Shown here piece by piece: positions 1-7,290 of a stretch of 32,601 nucleotides of DNA (position 1 is its first letter; each line of letters starts with the position of its first letter). This DNA comes from Bryobacterales bacterium (lineage in GTDB: Bacteria; Acidobacteriota; Terriglobia; Bryobacterales; UBA6623). The stretch is taken from assembly GCA_022826925.1 (NCBI GenBank), contig JAJDTX010000173.1, positions 1-32,601 of the forward strand, written 5' to 3'. A program made the position numbers and the translations under genes. The notes under the pieces are model-generated. The model saw only the letters and a list, made by a program, of their open reading frames with translations, was not told where the DNA came from and ran no database searches.

Positions 1-360
1 GACGGACCCGGACCTCGCCTAACGGGATGTGCTGCGGTCCCACTCTGCGAGTTATCGCACAACCACCGCGCGTTTGTCCAGCCCCTCTCCTAACTCCTTA
101 TGCAATCCGCCCCTCGCTATCTGACATTGAAAAGCCCTGGCGGGGAAGCCGGTTCCGATGGGCGGTGCCAATAGTAGGCATGGCATCGGACTCTGGGGCG
201 CTGAAGCGCTCGGATATTGCCCGGTTCGCAGTCCGCCGAGCCCTTCTAGCGGGGATGTTCGATGCGCTGTCGGCGGGGCCGTCTGTCGGAGATTCGGCCC
301 CGGCTGCAGACGCGGAGTCCCTCGGGCCTGCCCCGAGACCATCGGAGGGCAAGCGATAGA
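1..360. other. upstream region of trpS with two GC-rich hairpins; no supported gene
   Basis: No recognisable gene is present. Two perfect inverted repeats lie in the trpS leader: GGGGCCG at 275-281 with CGGCCCC at 295-301 (13-nt loop), and CTCGGG at 321-326 with CCCGAG at 332-337 (5-nt loop). The second ends just before the Shine-Dalgarno site GGAGGG at 344-349. A 60-codon plus-strand ORF (179-359) stops one base before the trpS ATG, but it resembles no family I know and may be chance in GC-rich DNA. The hairpins could be a leader control element or the terminator of a gene left of the window. Confidence 0.4.
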
Positions 361-1380
361 ATGGAAAATTCCCGTCCACACATGAAGCCGCGGATCTTTT
401 CGGGCATGCAGCCCACCGGCGCGCTGCACATCGGCAACTACTTGGGTGCGCTGCGCAACTGGGCGGAAATCCAGTACGACTACGAGCCGATTTTCTGCAT
501 CGTAGACCAGCACGCCATCACGGTTCCGCAAGATCCCAAGGCCCTGCGGGAAAGCTGCGAGCAGGTGGCGGCCTTGTACTTGGCAGCTGGTCTGGACCCG
601 AAGCAGTCGGCGGTCTTCGTGCAGTCGCAGATTCCAGCCCACGTCGAACTGGCTTGGATCTTCACCTGCACGGTCCCGTTCGGCTGGCTCAATCGCATGA
701 CGCAGTTCAAGGCCAAGACGCTGAAGGCCGATGCCGGCCAGGATTCGGTGGGCACGGGGCTATTCCTCTACCCCGTGTTGATGGCGGCGGACATCTTGCT
801 GTACCAAGCCAAGGCGGTTCCGGTCGGAGACGACCAGTCGCAGCACATGGAACTGACGCGCAACATCGCGCAGCGCTTCAACAAGCTGTACGGCAAGACA
901 TTCATCGTGCCCGAGACCAAGCTCCCGACCGTCGGAGCGCGCATCATGGGCCTGGACGATCCCACCAAGAAGATGAGCAAGTCGACGGACTCTCCCAACC
1001 ACTCGATCAGCCTGCTCGATCCGCCCGGACGCGTCAAGAAGCTGATCGGCCGGGCTGTGACGGACTCTCAGCCTGCCGTGAACTGGGCCGAGCCGGGGGC
1101 TGGCGTCGCCAACTTGCTTACGATCTTCCAAGCCTTTAGCGACTGGACTGACTCGCAGATGCAGAGTCACTTCGCGGGGATGCGCTACGGTGCGCTCAAG
1201 AGCGAGGTTAGCGAGATGATCAGCGCCAAGCTGGAACCGATCCAGCGACGCTACAACGAGTTGATGGACGACCGCACCCACCTGCGCGCCGTGTTGCGAG
1301 ACAGCGCCGAGCGCGTCGCGCCCATCGCTGCGGAGACTGTCCGGCGGGCCAAGGAACGCACCGGGCTGTATTCGGCGTGA
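361..1380 (+). CDS. trpS: tryptophanyl-tRNA synthetase
   Basis: Cytoplasmic class I aminoacyl-tRNA synthetase that charges tRNA-Trp with tryptophan using ATP. The 339-residue product fits the usual 330-340 residues. The HIGH-type motif HIGN is at residues 23-26, the VGDDQ..H substrate-binding segment at about 155-162, and the class I signature KMSKS at 204-208. The ORF is open further upstream, but ATG 361 is chosen because GGAGGG lies 11 nt before it. ATG 382 also gives a plausible N-terminus (MKPRIFSGMQPTG) but has no Shine-Dalgarno. The MFS gene starts 10 bp after the stop, so the two are probably co-transcribed. Two hairpins in the leader may affect expression. Confidence 0.97.
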   Translation: MENSRPHMKPRIFSGMQPTGALHIGNYLGALRNWAEIQYDYEPIFCIVDQHAITVPQDPKALRESCEQVAALYLAAGLDPKQSAVFVQSQIPAHVELAWIFTCTVPFGWLNRMTQFKAKTLKADAGQDSVGTGLFLYPVLMAADILLYQAKAVPVGDDQSQHMELTRNIAQRFNKLYGKTFIVPETKLPTVGARIMGLDDPTKKMSKSTDSPNHSISLLDPPGRVKKLIGRAVTDSQPAVNWAEPGAGVANLLTIFQAFSDWTDSQMQSHFAGMRYGALKSEVSEMISAKLEPIQRRYNELMDDRTHLRAVLRDSAERVAPIAAETVRRAKERTGLYSA

Positions 1381-1390
1381 GTCTGCGAAA

Positions 1391-2641
1391 GTGGCGTCCC
1401 AAGTCTCCCTGCGCGGCTACGCGCGACTGCTGAGGCGCTCGCCCAACTTCCGCAGGGTCTGGATTGCGCAGCTGATCAGCGGCTCGGGCGACTGGTTTTA
1501 TTCGGTCGCGATCTACTCGATGATCTTGGAGCTGAGCGGCCGGGCCGAGTTGGTGGCCTGGGCCGCGATCCTGCAGATCCTGCCGATGATGCTGCTGGGC
1601 CCCACGGCCGGAGCCGCCAACGACCGGCTGAGTCGCCGCAAGGTGATGCTGGTGAGCGACCTGGTCCGCGCCGCCTTGGTGCTTTGCATGCTGCTGATCG
1701 ACCGGCAGGAAGAACTGCCTTGGCTCTACCTGCTGCTGACGCTCGAGATCGGCACGGCGGCATTCTTCGAGGCCGGGCGCAGTGCGATCCTGCCCAGCCT
1801 GATCGAGAGGGACGAACTGCCCACAGCGAACGCCCTCGGCTCTACGACTTGGTCGCTCACCGTGACAATGGGCGCCGCCTTGGGCGGCGTGGCCGTGGCG
1901 TACCTTGGGCGGGAGTTCGTCTTCGTGGCGAACTCCGCGACCTTCTTGCTGTCGGCGTGGTTCGTGTACCGCGTGCGAGCCTTCGAGCGCCACTTGGCCG
2001 GGCTGCGCAAGCAGTCGTGGCTAGCCGCGCTCAGCTTTCGGCCAATCGCCGAGGGCTTCCTGTACATGATCAGAGACTGGCGCCTCGCGACGCTGCTCAC
2101 GCTCAAGCTCGGGCTCGGGATCATGGGCGCGAGGGTCGTGCTGACCACGATCCTTGGCACCCGCGATTTCGCCGTCGGGGACAGCCCGGCGTTGGGGATG
2201 GCTGTGCTGTTCGCGTTCCAAGGGACTGGCTCGACCCTCGGGCCCCTCGTGATGGGGCGCCGATTCAGCAAGAGCCAGAACAGCATGCGCTGGACGGTCT
2301 TGATGGGCTACCTTGCTGCCGGTTGCGGCTATATGTTGTTCAGTCAGACGCTCCTGATGCCCTTGGCGGGGCTTTTCCTTGTGCTGGCGCATGGCGGTGC
2401 CGCATTGGTCTGGGTGTGTTCGACGACCCTGCTGCACCTCAATGCCGAGAACCAGTTCCTCGGGCGGGTCTTCGCGGCCGACATGGGCCTGTTCATGGCC
2501 ACCGCCTCGGTGTCGACCTACGTTATGGGCCAGCTTCTCGACGGGGCCCTGTCCGCCCGGACCGGGGCGCTGGGCTTGGGATTCGCGATGCTCGGGCCGG
2601 CCGCGCTATGGGTGTTGTCGCTGCGCCGGTCGTGGGACTGA
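1391..2641 (+). CDS. MFS transporter, EntS/MFS_3-like exporter
   Basis: Inner-membrane permease of the major facilitator superfamily, 416 residues with about twelve hydrophobic segments. The N-terminus (basic, then RRSPNFRRVWIAQLISGSGDWFY) matches the group that includes the enterobactin exporter EntS and macrolide-efflux-like proteins. The loop after helix 2 carries a motif-A-like GAANDRLSRRK at about residues 74-84. Substrate cannot be told from sequence; drug or siderophore efflux is the family-based guess. The start is GTG 1391, 10 bp after the trpS stop and without a strong Shine-Dalgarno, so expression probably depends on readthrough from trpS. A long overlapping ORF in another frame (1684-2862) is a GC-driven shadow. 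Confidence 0.88.
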   Translation: MASQVSLRGYARLLRRSPNFRRVWIAQLISGSGDWFYSVAIYSMILELSGRAELVAWAAILQILPMMLLGPTAGAANDRLSRRKVMLVSDLVRAALVLCMLLIDRQEELPWLYLLLTLEIGTAAFFEAGRSAILPSLIERDELPTANALGSTTWSLTVTMGAALGGVAVAYLGREFVFVANSATFLLSAWFVYRVRAFERHLAGLRKQSWLAALSFRPIAEGFLYMIRDWRLATLLTLKLGLGIMGARVVLTTILGTRDFAVGDSPALGMAVLFAFQGTGSTLGPLVMGRRFSKSQNSMRWTVLMGYLAAGCGYMLFSQTLLMPLAGLFLVLAHGGAALVWVCSTTLLHLNAENQFLGRVFAADMGLFMATASVSTYVMGQLLDGALSARTGALGLGFAMLGPAALWVLSLRRSWD

Positions 2642-2699
2642 TCAGGATCGGCGGAGGCCGGTGCCTGCAACCCAAGTTTGACGCTTGCTGTTCGCAGTT

Positions 2700-2754
2700 G
2701 GGCCGAGTCAGCTGCATTCGGCCCGTAGCAGGCCGGCGGCGCGGCAAGCCGCGC
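2700..2754 (+). terminator. paired hairpins after the trpS-MFS unit
   Basis: Two hairpins follow the MFS stop. The first pairs GGGCCGA (2700-2706) with TCGGCCC (2718-2724) across an 11-nt loop. The second is GCGCGGC-AA-GCCGCGC (2739-2754). Neither has a clear T-tract, so this is a plausible but unproven terminator. The rest of the interval 2642-2917 shows no gene. Confidence 0.4.
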
Positions 2755-2917
2755 GGGCTAGGGCGCTATAGCAGCGAGCAGTCCAGCCACACGTTCAGTG
2801 CTTCGACCGGAACGGCGCGGTCGGGGTTGCACCACGAGGAGCGCCGACTGTCATTGAACTAACGCGGGCCGGTGCCGCGACCGTTCTGGGCCACAGGTTC
2901 TTTCCATGCCCCTGGTC

Positions 2918-4159
2918 CTAGCCCCACCAAGTCTCGCCCTCAGCGAGATGGGCCTTGACCACATCGGGGTCGAGTTCGATGCCGAGGCCCGGCTTGTCCG
3001 GAACCTCGACGAAGCCACCCTTCGCCAGCGGCCCATCGTGCACAATCACATCGTCCATCCAGCCACCGTCGAAGAACACGGTTTCGCAAGCAAAATAGTC
3101 GCGTATGGTCGAAGCCCAATGGACAGTCGCCATACCATTGACGATGCTGCCGGTATTGTGGTTCGCCATCGGCAGGAAATACAGGTCGGCTAGGTCGGCC
3201 ATGCGCTTGTTCTCGAGAAACCCGCCCGAGTTGCGCAAGTCCGGGTGCAAGATGTCAATCGCGGCGTTGATAACGAATGGCAGGGCGTCGGCGCGGCGCA
3301 TCCAGTTCTCTCCGGTGCAGATGGGCACGGGAGACATCTCTGCCAGCCGCTTCCAACTCTCGGAGTATGCAACCGGAAGCGGGTCTTCCAAGAAGCGCGG
3401 CTTGACGTCCTGCAACGCGACTGCCATGTCGATCGAGCTGCGCAGGTCGAATTCCCAGTGGCAGCCGATCAGGATGTCGTGCTCGAAGCCGAGTGCCTCG
3501 CGGCAGTTCTCGAATCCTTGGCGCAGCCGCCGCAGCTCGTCGCTTGAGAGCATGCGGTTTGATGGATCGCGGCCCGGGCCGATGCCAGGGCTATTCCGCA
3601 GGGGACCGAACTTGTGCATGTTGATCCCGAACGGGCTCTCCTTGACCTGCTGCGCCCAGTCCCGCAGGACGGCCTTATCGAAGAAGTCATCCGGCTTCGA
3701 GTGGTCGTAGAGGCGGACCCTGTCGCGGAACTTGCCCCCGAGCAGCTTGCAAGTCGGCACGTCGAGCAGCTTGCCAGCCAAGTCCCAAAGGGCCATCTCA
3801 ATGCCGCTCATCGCCCGCTGCTGCGCATGAGCGCTCCCGTCGGTATAGCGATATCCCGTATAGAGGCGGTCGATTTGCAGAGGGTCCTTGCCAATGAACA
3901 ACTCCCTCAGGCCGTGAATCTCTTCCTTGACTCCCAAGCCAGGAGACCCGTAGGCTTCAGCGAGGCCGTGAACGCCCGCATCGGTGTCCACGCGCACCAA
4001 GGTGTATGTCCGCGGGCCTTGCAGCATCATCGTCTTGATGTCGGTGATCCGAACCTTCTCGTGGTTCGCAGCCCTGAGCTCCTGAAAGGCAGAGAGCCAC
4101 GCGGGTGCGGAGGCGGCCGCAAGAGTCGAGAGGAACGAGCGACGGGTCGACTGTCTCAT
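2918..4159 (-). CDS. Tat-exported mandelate racemase/muconate lactonizing enzyme family protein
   Basis: Enolase-superfamily enzyme (N-terminal capping domain plus C-terminal barrel), probably acting on an acid sugar. From ATG 4159 it is 413 residues and begins with a Tat-type signal (TRRSFLSTLAAASAPAWLSA, residues 5-24), suggesting export. Visible barrel positions are MHK (181-183), GCH (232-234), E258 in FLEDPLP, E284 in CTGENW and H334 in ANHN. The first metal ligand, normally Asp at the position of G232, is Gly, so activity or metal binding may differ. An earlier ATG at 4171 lies inside a TATAAT hexamer and is unlikely. No Shine-Dalgarno is seen. Exact substrate unknown; D-galactonate/mannonate dehydratase-like is the nearest subgroup impression. 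Confidence 0.85.
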   Translation of the reverse strand: MRQSTRRSFLSTLAAASAPAWLSAFQELRAANHEKVRITDIKTMMLQGPRTYTLVRVDTDAGVHGLAEAYGSPGLGVKEEIHGLRELFIGKDPLQIDRLYTGYRYTDGSAHAQQRAMSGIEMALWDLAGKLLDVPTCKLLGGKFRDRVRLYDHSKPDDFFDKAVLRDWAQQVKESPFGINMHKFGPLRNSPGIGPGRDPSNRMLSSDELRRLRQGFENCREALGFEHDILIGCHWEFDLRSSIDMAVALQDVKPRFLEDPLPVAYSESWKRLAEMSPVPICTGENWMRRADALPFVINAAIDILHPDLRNSGGFLENKRMADLADLYFLPMANHNTGSIVNGMATVHWASTIRDYFACETVFFDGGWMDDVIVHDGPLAKGGFVEVPDKPGLGIELDPDVVKAHLAEGETWWG

Positions 4160-4169
4160 TTCGGCCGCC

Positions 4170-4175
4170 ATTATA
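4170..4175 (-). promoter_or_regulatory. TATAAT -10-like element 10 nt before the start codon
   Basis: On the minus strand TATAAT (4175 down to 4170) is followed by 10 nt and then ATG 4159. This is a consensus -10 hexamer in GC-rich DNA, with no Shine-Dalgarno and no convincing -35. Transcription would start about at the start codon, giving a very short or absent leader. Confidence 0.5.
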
Positions 4176-4266
4176 GAAGCGGCCAGGGGGCTCGCCGTCC
4201 GCAAACCGCAGTGACGCGAGCTCGCGCGAGCCGCTGAGTTGCCCTGCGGCGCGGCCCGGGAAACCG

Positions 4267-7200
4267 CTACTTCAACGCGACCGTCACGGTATTGGACGTC
4301 TGGCCGTCGACAATGGCGACCACTTCCACCTCACGGTTGCGGATCGATCTCGGAATCGGCCCGACGACCAGTTCTTCGACACCTGGGAACCCGCTGGAAG
4401 GCTTGACGGATTCCGCCCTGACGTGCCGCCCCCGGATTGTCACGACTGGCGGCCTCTCGGCACCCCGCATTCCCGTGCCATAGAGGGTCAGGTAGACCGG
4501 GCTGAAATCCGCTCGAACGTCGAGTGGAATCGCGACGTAGCGCTTCTGGTCGGGATCGTAGCGGGAGACTTCGAGTGGAGTGCGCGTCCCGTCCCGCGCC
4601 ACTCGCACTGCTGTTGCCGCCGCCACGCCCTGGCCGTCCCCATTCGCTGAGAACAGCGCGGGTGCAACTCGGTCGACCTGCACTTTGATGGCCTCGGAAA
4701 CGGAGCCTTGGTGAAGCACGGTCAGGTCTATCTGGCCCGGTGTGATACCCTCTGGAACACGGAACGTGATTTCGGTCGGCGCAACGGAGTACAGTCCGGC
4801 CGCCCGCGCCGTCGAACCGGACTCAGAGGTTTCGATGACGGTCACGGACGTACCCACCAGGCTGATTGGCAGCGGGGCGGACCTAGGCAGCGAGGTGGCT
4901 GAAGTCGGATCGGAGGAGAGCTCGGTTCCTCGAATTACCGCCACCGTGCCGGGTGCCAGCCTGGCGGAGTGGCTCGCGCCGTTCAGCGCCGACGAGATGG
5001 ACGGCGGCGGAATGTCCAAGGTGAGGGTGCGCACGCGATGGCTGAGCGAGTCAGTGATCCACACCGTGCGGTCCAAATAGGCGGAAACGCCGTTCGGGTA
5101 GCGGAGATGGTAGTTCCTGGCGGGGCTGCCGTCACCGTTGAATCCTGCCGTTCCCGTGCCGGCGATGGTCGTGATGATTCCATCGTTCGTGACCTTGCGG
5201 ATCACGCCGGTGGAGGGATCGGCGATGTACAAGGTGTCGGTTGAACTGATCGCCACGTCCGCCGGCCGGCCCACGCCGGCACTTGTGGCAGGGCCGCCAT
5301 CGCCGCTCGCCCTGAACTCGCCGTTTCCTGCGACTACCGTGAGGATGCCGGTACCGTCGACCATATAGACGCGGTTGGTCCAGGGGTCCGGGATGTAGAC
5401 CCTGCCGAACGAGTCGACTCCTACCGCGCCTGGAGACCTAAAGGGCGACCGAATGGCCGCAGTGCCTGGTTCGGCCGGACCGGTGCGTCCGTTCCCGGCG
5501 ATGGTTGTCACGATACCTGCGCTGTCGATCTTTCGAATCCTGTTATTGCGGCGGTCCGCCACGTAGAAGGATCCGTCAACTCCCGCCGCGACGGCGGCCG
5601 GGTAGTTGAAGCTTGCGCTCGTGGCTGGTCCGCCGTCGCCGCCAAAGCCTCTGACGCCAGTGCCCGCGATCGTCTCGATCCTGCCTCTGCTGTCAACCAT
5701 GCGGATGCGGTGGTTGGAGGTGTCAGCGATGTAGACGTTCCCTCTGTCGTCTGTCGCGACGCCGGCAGGAAACGCGAGCCGCGCCTCCACCGCCGGGCCT
5801 CCGTCGCCGGAGAATCCAAAGCGGCCCGTCCCTGCAAATGGAGTCACGCTGCCGCTCGCGTCAACCTTGATCACTCTGTGCGTCGACGCGAAGACGACAT
5901 ACGCGTTACCTTCCGCATCGGCGGCGATGTCCCGCGGGGAATAGACCTCCCGCTGGCCGAGGCCGACGACTACGGTGATCATCCCCTCGGCGTCGAGCCG
6001 AAGTATCCTGCTCGCCCATTCATCGGCGATGTAGATATCACCGGAACGACCGACTGCCAGAGCCTCGGGACGCGTCATCCGGACTTCCGTGCCGATTCCG
6101 GTCACCTGACCCCGGCCTCGGGGGCCCGTCCCAGCAACCGTCGTGATGATCCCGGCGGGGTCTACCATGCGTACGGTCCGGTTCCGGCTCTCGGCAATGA
6201 AGACATTGCCCGCTGGGTCGATTGCTACTGCGCGGGGTTCGTGGAGCTGAGCATCGGTCGCCAGCCCGCCGTCTCCGGCATAGCCCGCGTCGCCCGTGCC
6301 GGCGAAAGTCGTGATCGTCCCGCTTGCGTCCACGCGCCGGACGAGATGGTTCTCGGTATCGGCGATGTAGATGTTTCCGGTGCCGTCAAGCGAGACGCCA
6401 CGGGGGCGCTGGAGCCGCGCCTCGATCGCAGGTCCGCCGTCTCCGCTTCGGCCTTCCTCGCCGGCGCCGGCGGCAGCCGAGATCGTGCCGTCTGAGTCGA
6501 TCTTGCGGATACGGTCAGCCCAAGTGTCCGCGATGTAGAGGTTGCCGTTCTGGTCGGCGGCCAAACCAGACATTGCTGTCAAGGTGGCGCTTGTGGCGGG
6601 CCCTCCGTCGCCGTCCCACCCGAATTCCCCAGTGCCCGCGATGGACTCGATAATGCCCGCCCTATCGACCCGCCGGATCCGGTTCGCTCCGGCGTCCGCG
6701 ATGAAGATGTTTCCCGCGTGATCAACCGCCAGTCCCTCGATGCGGTCGAACCGCGCGCGGGTCGCTGGCCCGCCATCTCCGCTGTCACCGGTGAAGCCGG
6801 ACCCGGCAACGGTGCTTACCTGCCCGGACAGGTCGACCTTGCGCACGCGACCTGTCCCCGATTCCGCGAAGTAAAGATTGCCGGCGGAATCGACTGCCAG
6901 CGCAGAGGGGCCGTCTGTCCAGGCCCGAGAGAGCGGGACCACTTCGAAGGGATCGAAGTCTCCGAGCAAGGTCTCAATGCGATAGACCTGGGCGGCGCCC
7001 GGCTGTGCCAGGGCCCCGAGGATGGCCACGGCGAATGCAAGTGCCAGGGCGCAACGGCCAGCGGCCTTGGCGGCGCTTCGAACCGTCCCATGAATCTCTT
7101 TCAAACAGGGAGGCTGGACTTCGAGGACGGACGGCGTCGTCTGTGACGGTTCGTTCCCCGGCTGCGCGGCGATCGACCCGTCGCCCCCCGGGCCAAGGGC

Positions 7201-7290
7201 CTGCCTGACGGGGCGGGGCACGAGTCGGGCCCGCTCTGCGGACCTGATCCTCGGAAGGCGCCAACTCGTTCCAGTCATGGGATCCGTCAC
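4267..7290 (-). CDS. NHL-repeat beta-propeller protein with Solibacter-type C-terminal domain (copy 2)
   Basis: Large exported protein of 1007 residues. A hydrophobic signal segment lies at about residues 72-100 (ending QPGAAQ). Eleven NHL-type repeats of about 56 residues follow, most ending in a (I/V)AGTG...GDGGPA motif; repeats 5, 6 and 9 are degenerate. The C-terminal about 240 residues resemble the Solibacter domain TIGR03437 (LNGASHS...PGTVAVIRG). Function unknown; such propellers usually bind ligands or proteins outside the cell. The GTG start at 7290 overlaps the stop of the upstream paralog (GTGA, 7287-7290), implying translational coupling. This start gives an unusual 70-residue Pro/Arg-rich extension before the signal; TTG 7104 is the only later in-frame option, without Shine-Dalgarno, so the true start is uncertain. 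Confidence 0.85.
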   Translation of the reverse strand: MTDPMTGTSWRLPRIRSAERARLVPRPVRQALGPGGDGSIAAQPGNEPSQTTPSVLEVQPPCLKEIHGTVRSAAKAAGRCALALAFAVAILGALAQPGAAQVYRIETLLGDFDPFEVVPLSRAWTDGPSALAVDSAGNLYFAESGTGRVRKVDLSGQVSTVAGSGFTGDSGDGGPATRARFDRIEGLAVDHAGNIFIADAGANRIRRVDRAGIIESIAGTGEFGWDGDGGPATSATLTAMSGLAADQNGNLYIADTWADRIRKIDSDGTISAAAGAGEEGRSGDGGPAIEARLQRPRGVSLDGTGNIYIADTENHLVRRVDASGTITTFAGTGDAGYAGDGGLATDAQLHEPRAVAIDPAGNVFIAESRNRTVRMVDPAGIITTVAGTGPRGRGQVTGIGTEVRMTRPEALAVGRSGDIYIADEWASRILRLDAEGMITVVVGLGQREVYSPRDIAADAEGNAYVVFASTHRVIKVDASGSVTPFAGTGRFGFSGDGGPAVEARLAFPAGVATDDRGNVYIADTSNHRIRMVDSRGRIETIAGTGVRGFGGDGGPATSASFNYPAAVAAGVDGSFYVADRRNNRIRKIDSAGIVTTIAGNGRTGPAEPGTAAIRSPFRSPGAVGVDSFGRVYIPDPWTNRVYMVDGTGILTVVAGNGEFRASGDGGPATSAGVGRPADVAISSTDTLYIADPSTGVIRKVTNDGIITTIAGTGTAGFNGDGSPARNYHLRYPNGVSAYLDRTVWITDSLSHRVRTLTLDIPPPSISSALNGASHSARLAPGTVAVIRGTELSSDPTSATSLPRSAPLPISLVGTSVTVIETSESGSTARAAGLYSVAPTEITFRVPEGITPGQIDLTVLHQGSVSEAIKVQVDRVAPALFSANGDGQGVAAATAVRVARDGTRTPLEVSRYDPDQKRYVAIPLDVRADFSPVYLTLYGTGMRGAERPPVVTIRGRHVRAESVKPSSGFPGVEELVVGPIPRSIRNREVEVVAIVDGQTSNTVTVALK

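Noticed and set aside
179..359. 60-codon ORF ending one base before trpS
   Set aside because: No similarity, no Shine-Dalgarno; the spacing to trpS is suggestive but insufficient.
1684..2862. 392-codon plus-strand ORF overlapping the MFS gene in another frame
   Set aside because: Arg/Ala/Gly-rich shadow; the MFS frame has membrane segments and motif A.
4220..4231. 12-base palindrome GCTCGCGCGAGC between the enolase-family and NHL genes
   Set aside because: Short and GC-only; no repeat elsewhere and no T-tract, so neither an operator nor a terminator can be supported.
5710..6495. 261-codon plus-strand ORF opposite the second NHL gene
   Set aside because: Same reason: an antisense shadow of the repeated GDGGPA-coding units.
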